Shown: in pieces, positions 6,400 to 10,969 of the stretch
Layout: each line of letters opens with the position of its first letter
Numbering within the stretch: position 1 is the first letter of the stretch
Origin: JARRJY01 sp050116415
Lineage (GTDB): Bacteria; Pseudomonadota; Gammaproteobacteria; UBA6429; Thiohalophilaceae
Direction: 5' to 3'
NCBI GenBank assembly: GCA_050116415.1
Contig: JASFOS010000071.1
Location: 1 to 10,969, forward strand
Length of the DNA: 10,969 nt
The notes under the pieces: model-generated
The model's database searches: none
Told to the model about the DNA's origin: nothing
What the model saw: only the letters and a program-made list of their open reading frames with translations
Made by a program: the position numbers and the translations under genes

Positions 6400-7155
6400 T
6401 CATGTTTTTGCCTTTCGCTGGCGGACCGCTTCATACAGGCAAATGCCGGTGGAAACTGAAACGTTAAGGCTTTGCACCGCTCCCTGCATGGGCAATTTCA
6501 CCAGGAAATCGCAGTTTTCACGGGTCAGGCGCCGCATCCCCTTGCCTTCGGCGCCCATCACCAACGCCAGCGGACCGGTCATGTCAGCCTGGTAGAGCTC
6601 CTGCTCGGTATCGAGGTCCGTACCCATCAGCCAGATATTGCGCTGTTTAAGGGCTTTCAGGGTGCGGGCCAGGTTGGTCACCTGTACCAATGGCACCGTT
6701 TCGGCCGCCCCGCTGGCTACCTTGCGCACCACGGGTGTCAGTCCACAGGCCTTGTCACGCGGTACGATCACCGCATGCACCCCCGCACCATCGGCAGTGC
6801 GCAGACAGGCGCCCAGGTTATGCGGATCGGTCACGCCATCCAGCACCAGCAACAAGGGAGCCTCGTCCAGGTTGTCCAGCAACTGCTTCAGTCCTTCCTC
6901 GTCCAACGCGGTCTTGGCTCGTGACTCGGCCACCACCCCCTGGTGTTTACCCTCAGGAACCCGCTTATCGAGTTCATCGCGCTTGACCCTTTCAACAGGA
7001 ATGCCATTTTGTTTTGCCAGTGCCATGATGGTTGAACCACGCTGATCGCGGCGGGACTGTTCCAGCCAGATGCGCACCAGGTTGTTTGGTTCTTTTTCCA
7101 GCACGGCTTGCACAGCATGCATGCCATAAATAAAATAGCTTTCACTGTTACCCAT
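6400..7155 (-). CDS. rlmB: 23S rRNA (guanosine-2'-O-)-methyltransferase RlmB
   Basis: This 251-residue SPOUT (TrmH-like) enzyme uses S-adenosylmethionine to methylate the ribose of G2251 (E. coli numbering) in the peptidyl-transferase P loop of 23S rRNA. An N-terminal L30e-like substrate-binding domain spans about 7-78 (FIYGMHAVQAVLE). The knotted catalytic domain has motif 1 LVLDGVTDPHNLGACLRTADGAG (103-125, with Asn113 and Arg119), motif 2 LALVMGAEGKGMRRL (196-210, with Glu203) and motif 3 VKLPMQGAVQSLNVSVSTGICLYE (219-242, with Ser229 and Asn231). Length and all motifs are normal. The Shine-Dalgarno sequence is weak (GTTGAAAAC). The gap to rnr is only 29 bases, so it is probably expressed with rnr. 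The rnr-rlmB order is widespread in gammaproteobacteria. Confidence 0.96.
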   Translation of the reverse strand: MGNSESYFIYGMHAVQAVLEKEPNNLVRIWLEQSRRDQRGSTIMALAKQNGIPVERVKRDELDKRVPEGKHQGVVAESRAKTALDEEGLKQLLDNLDEAPLLLVLDGVTDPHNLGACLRTADGAGVHAVIVPRDKACGLTPVVRKVASGAAETVPLVQVTNLARTLKALKQRNIWLMGTDLDTEQELYQADMTGPLALVMGAEGKGMRRLTRENCDFLVKLPMQGAVQSLNVSVSTGICLYEAVRQRKAKT

Positions 7156-7184
7156 GGTGCGTTGTTTTCAACTTCGTACGTTTC

Positions 7185-9578
7185 TTATTCCTGGTTTTTT
7201 CTAACGGTCTTCTTTTTGCCTTTCTTACCACCTTTTTTCCTGGTTTTCTTTTTGCTCACTTTCTTTTTGGCCGTTTTTTTCTTGCCGAATTTGCCTTTTT
7301 TCTTTTTGCTTTTCTTCTTGGCCGTATTCTTGGAGGATATTCGATTCGAATACTGCTTTAGTTTTTCCAGGTTGGACTGTGCCAGTTCACCCTGTTCCCC
7401 CGATAACAGGAAATCGATCTTACGATCATCCAGGTTAACGCTGGCGACCGTGATATGAATGCGGTCACCAAGCCGATACATCTTGTTGGTACGTTCACCG
7501 ATCAGGCGATGATGCGCGGGATCGAAATGATAATAGTCATTATCGAGGCTGGTGACATGTACCAGTCCTTCCACGTAAATATCGTCCAGTTCCACGAACA
7601 GGCCAAAACTGGTTACGCTACTGATAGTGCCGACAAAGTCCTCGCCCACCTTATCCATCATGTACTCACATTTGAGCCAGTCGACAGCATCACGCGTTGC
7701 CTCATCGGCACGTCGCTCGGTCACCGAACAGTGTTCACCCAATGTCAACATATCATCATGGTTATAAGTAAAATCTGTTTTCTTCTTTTTGGAAAGGACG
7801 TGCTTGATCGCGCGATGCACCAGCAAGTCAGGATAGCGTCGAATCGGCGAGGTGAAGTGCGCATAATGATCAAACGCCAACCCGAAGTGACCGATGTTAT
7901 CCGGGCTGTAAACTGCCTGCTGCAGGCTGCGCAACATCACGGTCTGGATCAGGTGTGCATCGGGACGTTGCTCAATTTCTTTCAATAATTCTGCGAAATG
8001 CATCGGTTCCGGTTTGTCACCACCGTGTAATTTCAGGCCAAACTCGGAGAGAAACTCACGCAAGGCAATCAGTTTTTCTTCCTTGGGTCCATCATGAATA
8101 CGGTACAAGGCCGGGATCTTGTTCTTGGTCAGGTACTTGGCCGTGGCCACGTTGGCAATGATCATAAACTCCTCGATCAGTTTATGCGCATCATTACGCA
8201 CCAATGGTACGATTTTCTCTATCTTGCGCTCTTCACCGAAAACAATCTTGGTTTCAGTGGTATCGAAATCGATCGCGCCACGGTGTTCGCGACGGTTGCG
8301 CATTATTCGGAACAGGCTATACATGTTCTCAAGGTGTGGAAACAGGCTTTGGTACTCCTGTCTTAATGCCTTGTCACCATCGACCAGCATTGCCGCCACC
8401 TTGTTATAAGTGAGTCGGGCATGCGAATACATAACCGCCGGATAGAATTTGTAGCCCGTCAGTTTGCCCTTGGCGTCCAGTGACATATCACACACCATGC
8501 AAAGCCTGTCCACTTGCGGATTAAGCGAACATAAACCGTTGGACAGGATCTCCGGCAACATGGGTACCACCCGCTCGGGGAAATACACCGAGTTACCCCG
8601 TTCCTTGGCCTCTTTGTCCAAGGCACTGTTCACCTGGACATAATGGGAGACATCAGCAATTGCCACCAGCAGGCGCCAACCGCTACCTTGTTTTTCACAA
8701 TAGACGGCATCATCAAAGTCCCTGGCATCTTCACCATCGATGGTCACCAGCGGCAGGTCACGGATATCGACCCGTCCTTGCTTATCGGCTTCGGCGACTT
8801 TGGGAGTAAATTCGACAATTTCCTTTTCCACGTCCATGGGCCACACCTGGGGAATGCAATGGGCACGGATCGCGATATCGATTTCCATGCCCGGCGCCAT
8901 GTGCTCACCGAGAATTTCCTTGATGCGTCCAATCGGCTGGCGGTTCCGGGTGGGCTGCTCGACAATTTCCACCACGATAATCTGGCCATGTTTTACCTTA
9001 TCGCGGTATTCATCCAGGTATTCCTGCGGAATCAGGATATCCTGGCTGATGCGCTTGTTGTCTGGCGAAAGAAACGCGATGCCACTTTCGATGAACAGGC
9101 GGCCAACGATTTCCTTGTTGACGTGCTCCAGTACTTCAACGACCACGCCTTCCTTGCGTCCGCGTCGATCGACCCCGGTAACACTGACCACAGCACGATC
9201 GCCATGTAACAAGGGACGCATCTGGCGCGCCGAGAGAAACACGTCATCGCCGCCTTCATCCGGCACCAGGAAACCAAAACCGTCGGGATGGGCGATGACG
9301 CGCCCGCGGATCAGGTCCATTTTTGACGCCAGTCCATATTGGCCACGGCGGGTGTAGATCAGTTGACCATCACGCTCCATGGCACGTAAGCGTCGACGCA
9401 AGGCCTCCCGGTCTTCATCGCTACGAATCTTGAGAATCTGGGCGATTTGCTCACGATCCAGGGTTGCGCCTGCTTCTTCCAGCACCTGCATGATCAGCTC
9501 ACGGCTGGCGATGGGTTTATTGTATTTTGCCGCTTCGCGCTTGGCGTAAGGGTCTTTAGGTTGTTTCTTCTTACTCAT
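7185..9578 (-). CDS. rnr: Ribonuclease R
   Basis: This 797-residue 3'-5' exoribonuclease degrades structured RNA and takes part in rRNA quality control and tmRNA-linked mRNA decay. The order is a helix-turn-helix-like N-terminus (about 24-85), two cold-shock domains (about 90-150 and 155-235), the RNB catalytic domain (about 270-600) and an S1 domain (about 644-727, with VGTISSVTSFGLFVEL). In the RNB motif IDGEDARDFDDAV, Asp281, Asp287, Asp289 and Asp290 correspond to Asp272, Asp278, Asp280 and Asp281 of E. coli RNase R, so it should be catalytically active. HYAHFTSPIRRYPDLLVHR (571-589) is the usual RNA-channel motif. The tail from 750 on has 26 lysines in 48 residues. The length is near E. 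coli RNase R (813). The Shine-Dalgarno sequence is weak. It heads a probable rnr-rlmB unit; the much shorter RNase II lacks this N-terminus and tail. Confidence 0.97.
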   Translation of the reverse strand: MSKKKQPKDPYAKREAAKYNKPIASRELIMQVLEEAGATLDREQIAQILKIRSDEDREALRRRLRAMERDGQLIYTRRGQYGLASKMDLIRGRVIAHPDGFGFLVPDEGGDDVFLSARQMRPLLHGDRAVVSVTGVDRRGRKEGVVVEVLEHVNKEIVGRLFIESGIAFLSPDNKRISQDILIPQEYLDEYRDKVKHGQIIVVEIVEQPTRNRQPIGRIKEILGEHMAPGMEIDIAIRAHCIPQVWPMDVEKEIVEFTPKVAEADKQGRVDIRDLPLVTIDGEDARDFDDAVYCEKQGSGWRLLVAIADVSHYVQVNSALDKEAKERGNSVYFPERVVPMLPEILSNGLCSLNPQVDRLCMVCDMSLDAKGKLTGYKFYPAVMYSHARLTYNKVAAMLVDGDKALRQEYQSLFPHLENMYSLFRIMRNRREHRGAIDFDTTETKIVFGEERKIEKIVPLVRNDAHKLIEEFMIIANVATAKYLTKNKIPALYRIHDGPKEEKLIALREFLSEFGLKLHGGDKPEPMHFAELLKEIEQRPDAHLIQTVMLRSLQQAVYSPDNIGHFGLAFDHYAHFTSPIRRYPDLLVHRAIKHVLSKKKKTDFTYNHDDMLTLGEHCSVTERRADEATRDAVDWLKCEYMMDKVGEDFVGTISSVTSFGLFVELDDIYVEGLVHVTSLDNDYYHFDPAHHRLIGERTNKMYRLGDRIHITVASVNLDDRKIDFLLSGEQGELAQSNLEKLKQYSNRISSKNTAKKKSKKKKGKFGKKKTAKKKVSKKKTRKKGGKKGKKKTVRKNQE

Positions 9579-9595
9579 TTAATATTATTCTCAGA

Positions 9596-9624
9596 TTGAC
9601 AAGGTCAGTGACTACCGGTAAAGT
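9596..9624 (+). promoter_or_regulatory. Promoter of the tRNA-Leu gene
   Basis: A perfect TTGACA (9596-9601) is followed, after exactly 17 bases, by TAAAGT (9619-9624). The bases after it (TCGCGGCC) form a GC-rich discriminator, as at stable-RNA promoters under stringent control. The start would be near 9631, about 48 bases before the mature tRNA. The -35 box is only 17 bases from the rnr start codon on the other strand. Confidence 0.7.
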
Positions 9625-9638
9625 TCGCGGCCTTGGGC

Positions 9639-9667
9639 ATTTTACCCCAGCTGGTATCCAGCAAGGT
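9639..9667 (-). promoter_or_regulatory. Possible rnr promoter
   Basis: On the minus strand TAAAAT (9639-9644) is a good -10 about 60 bases before the rnr start. The -35 position at 17 bases (9662-9667) reads ACCTTG, a weak match. If correct, it would face the tRNA-Leu promoter, with both starts close to 9631. Confidence 0.25.
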
Positions 9668-9678
9668 ATCTGCCCTTT

Positions 9679-9765
9679 GCCGAGGTGGCGGAATTGGTAG
9701 ACGCGCTAGCTTCAGGTGCTAGTGGGCTTTGGCTCGTGGAGGTTCAAGTCCTCTCCTCGGCACCA
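9679..9765 (+). tRNA. tRNA-Leu, anticodon CAG
   Basis: This 87-base class II tRNA has acceptor arms GCCGAGG (9679-9685) and CCTCGGC (9755-9761), discriminator A and an encoded CCA. The D stem is GCG/CGC with loop GAATTGGTAGA. The anticodon stem CTAGC/GCTAG encloses TTCAGGT, with CAG at 9713-9715, which reads the leucine codon CUG. A long variable arm (9723-9737) and T arm GGAGG-TTCAAGT-CCTCT complete it. Its place beside rnr is also seen in Pseudomonas. Confidence 0.97.
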
Positions 9766-9774
9766 TCTTACACG

Positions 9775-9802
9775 AAAAGCACTGATTCTCAGTGCTTTTT
9801 TT
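9775..9802 (+). terminator. Intrinsic terminator of tRNA-Leu
   Basis: An eleven-pair stem AAAAGCACTGA/TCAGTGCTTTT with loop TTC runs into seven T (9796-9802). It is strong, and it is a plausible terminator in one direction only for the tRNA transcript, ten bases after the CCA end. Confidence 0.9.
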
Positions 9803-9819
9803 ATGTCCGGTGTTTAGTT

Positions 9820-9847
9820 TAGACTTTTGCTCGTTTCTCGCTATACT
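9820..9847 (+). promoter_or_regulatory. Promoter of ndh
   Basis: TAGACT (9820-9825) and TATACT (9842-9847), 16 bases apart, match the -35 and -10 consensus at four and five positions. The start would be near 9854, giving a leader of about 44 bases that begins with the palindrome at 9856-9871. Confidence 0.55.
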
Positions 9848-9855
9848 CAATCCAT

Positions 9856-9871
9856 ATTAGACTTTTCTAAT
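9856..9871. promoter_or_regulatory. Palindrome in the ndh leader, possible operator
   Basis: ATTAGA-CTTT-TCTAAT is a perfect inverted repeat with six-base arms. It sits right after the predicted ndh start, where a bound repressor would block transcription. Its left part also belongs to the decamer TTAGACTTTT, found a second time at 9819-9828 over the -35 box. The regulator is unknown; a simple mRNA hairpin is the alternative. Confidence 0.4.
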
Positions 9872-9897
9872 TTATAAAAATTGGGTTAGCCTCAAGT

Positions 9898-10969
9898 ATG
9901 GACGATTTACGACATCATATCATCATTGTCGGTGGTGGCGCCGGAGGGCTGGAACTGGCCACTCGGCTCGGAAAAACACTCGGTAAAAAGAACAAAGCCC
10001 GCATCACCCTGCTGGATTTCAACCGTACCCATATCTGGAAACCGTTACTCCACGAAGTAGCCGCCGGCACTTTTGATGCCTACGAAAACCAGATTGAATA
10101 CATGGCCCAGGCCACCAAGAATCACTTCAACTTCCGGCTCGGGCGCATAGACAGACTGGATAGAGCCTCGCGCACCGTTTATGTCGCGCCAACCTATAAT
10201 GACAAAGGCGAAGAAATTATTCCGCGACGCCAATTCACCTACGACACCCTGATCATGGCGGTAGGCAGTGTCAGTAACGACTTTGGCATCGAGGGCGTGA
10301 AGGACTACTGCATGTTCCTCGACACCAAGCGCCAGGCCCAGTCTTTCCAGAACAAGCTGCTTGAAGCCTATATCCGCGCCAATACCCAGGAAGCACCCCT
10401 GAAACCGGGACAGCTGGACGTGGTTATCGCCGGTGGCGGCGCAACCGGGATCGAACTCTCGGCGCAGTTGCACAAGGTCTCCCGGTTATTTAAAACCTAT
10501 GGCCTTGAACAGATCAATCCCGGCGAGATTCAAATCAATATCGTCGAAGCTGCCGATCGCATTTTGCCCGGTCTCCCCCCAAGGCTGTCACAGGCGACCG
10601 AAGATGAGCTAACCAAGCTGAATATCAAGGTGCTAAAAAACGAGCGGGTGGTCAAGGTCAGCAAAACCGAACTGCATACCGATACCGGGCGCGTGATCCC
10701 GGCCTGCATCAAGGTCTGGGCAGCGGGTATCAAGGCGCCGGACTTTCTCAAAGAGATCGACGGCCTGGAGACCAACCGCATCAACCAGTTGGTCGTCAAA
10801 CCGAATCTGCAAACCACGCGGGATGAGAATATCTTCGCCCTGGGTGACTGCGCCGAATGCCCGTGGCCACAGGCTAACAGCAGCGTGCCACCGCGTGCCC
10901 AGGCGGCCCACCAACAGGCAGCATTACTGGCCAAGAGCATGAAACGTCGCCTGGCGGGTAGAACCCTTC
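9898..10969 (+). CDS. ndh: Type II NADH dehydrogenase, 3' end outside the window
   Basis: The frame is open from the ATG at 9898 to the window edge: 357 codons plus one base, of about 430 expected. Type II NADH dehydrogenase is a peripheral membrane flavoprotein that passes electrons from NADH to quinone without pumping protons. The FAD site is VGGGAGGLELATRL (11-24) and the NADH site is VVIAGGGATGIELSAQL, near residue 175. WKPLLHEVAAGTFD, WAAGIKAPDFLKEIDGLETNRINQLVV, FALGDCAECPW and VPPRAQAAHQQA match E. coli Ndh closely, which separates it from SQR: the SQR cysteine triad is absent. The C-terminal membrane-binding part is missing only because the window ends. The Shine-Dalgarno sequence is weak (GGGTTAG). 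It has its own promoter after the tRNA-Leu terminator. I see no frameshift or stop in the visible part. Confidence 0.95.
   Translation, partial: MDDLRHHIIIVGGGAGGLELATRLGKTLGKKNKARITLLDFNRTHIWKPLLHEVAAGTFDAYENQIEYMAQATKNHFNFRLGRIDRLDRASRTVYVAPTYNDKGEEIIPRRQFTYDTLIMAVGSVSNDFGIEGVKDYCMFLDTKRQAQSFQNKLLEAYIRANTQEAPLKPGQLDVVIAGGGATGIELSAQLHKVSRLFKTYGLEQINPGEIQINIVEAADRILPGLPPRLSQATEDELTKLNIKVLKNERVVKVSKTELHTDTGRVIPACIKVWAAGIKAPDFLKEIDGLETNRINQLVVKPNLQTTRDENIFALGDCAECPWPQANSSVPPRAQAAHQQAALLAKSMKRRLAGRTL

Noticed and set aside
7185..7337. Low-complexity repeat or frameshifted end of rnr
   Set aside because: The frame stays open to a proper stop and the KKK pattern is in one phase throughout; basic tails are known for RNase R.
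7108..7458. Phe/Leu-rich frame that looks like a membrane protein
   Set aside because: It is the complement of the lysine-rich RNase R tail: AAA/AAG codons read backwards give Phe and Leu. It has no independent support.
8643..9209. 188-codon frame on the plus strand opposite rnr
   Set aside because: It is another antisense shadow of the cold-shock and RNB region. It overlaps the 205-codon frame, which also shows neither is specially preserved.
8740..9357. 205-codon frame on the plus strand opposite rnr
   Set aside because: It is antisense to well-conserved RNase R coding sequence, has no ribosome binding site, and its translation (Arg/Ser/Thr-rich) looks like a shadow frame.
9679..9802. tRNA-Leu as an integration site of a mobile element
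   Set aside because: No integrase or repeated tRNA 3' end is visible downstream. The tRNA is followed by its own terminator and a housekeeping ndh gene.

Overview
This window looks like a chromosomal segment of a gammaproteobacterium, probably one that gains energy from reduced sulfur. Two things suggest this. First, the block rnr–rlmB–rpsF–rpsR–(DUF2232 membrane protein)–rplI–dnaB–alr, all on the minus strand, follows the gene order known from Pseudomonas and relatives, and the ribosomal proteins, DnaB and Ndh are close to E. coli-type proteins. Second, the first gene is a sulfide:quinone oxidoreductase with all three catalytic cysteines. Base composition is moderate. I saw no insertion sequence, phage gene, CRISPR array or other sign of recent transfer.

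Layout. 11-1282 (+) is sqr, with its ribosome binding site at the left edge of the window. It converges on alr, and the short gap between them carries two hairpins that probably terminate both genes. On the minus strand, reading right to left, come rnr (RNase R), rlmB (23S rRNA 2'-O-methyltransferase), a terminator, a promoter, a structured leader, then rpsF (S6), rpsR (S18), a DUF2232 membrane protein, rplI (L9), a 291-base structured gap, dnaB (replicative helicase) and alr (alanine racemase), whose start codon directly follows the dnaB stop. Right of rnr, on the plus strand, are a strong stable-RNA-type promoter, a tRNA-Leu(CAG) gene with encoded CCA, a strong intrinsic terminator, and the first 357 codons of ndh (type II NADH dehydrogenase), which runs off the right edge.

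How the parts fit. The minus-strand block combines translation (S6, S18, L9, RlmB), RNA turnover (RNase R), replication (DnaB) and cell-wall precursor supply (Alr), a growth-linked set. The two flanking plus-strand genes are both membrane-associated flavoproteins that feed electrons into the quinone pool: SQR from sulfide and Ndh from NADH.

Most of the window is ordinary core genome. The points worth a second look are regulatory: a candidate S6:S18-binding leader upstream of rpsF, a head-to-head arrangement of the tRNA promoter and the presumed rnr promoter, a palindrome with a repeated decamer in front of ndh, and an unexplained folded segment downstream of rplI. I did not find a previously undescribed multi-gene system.
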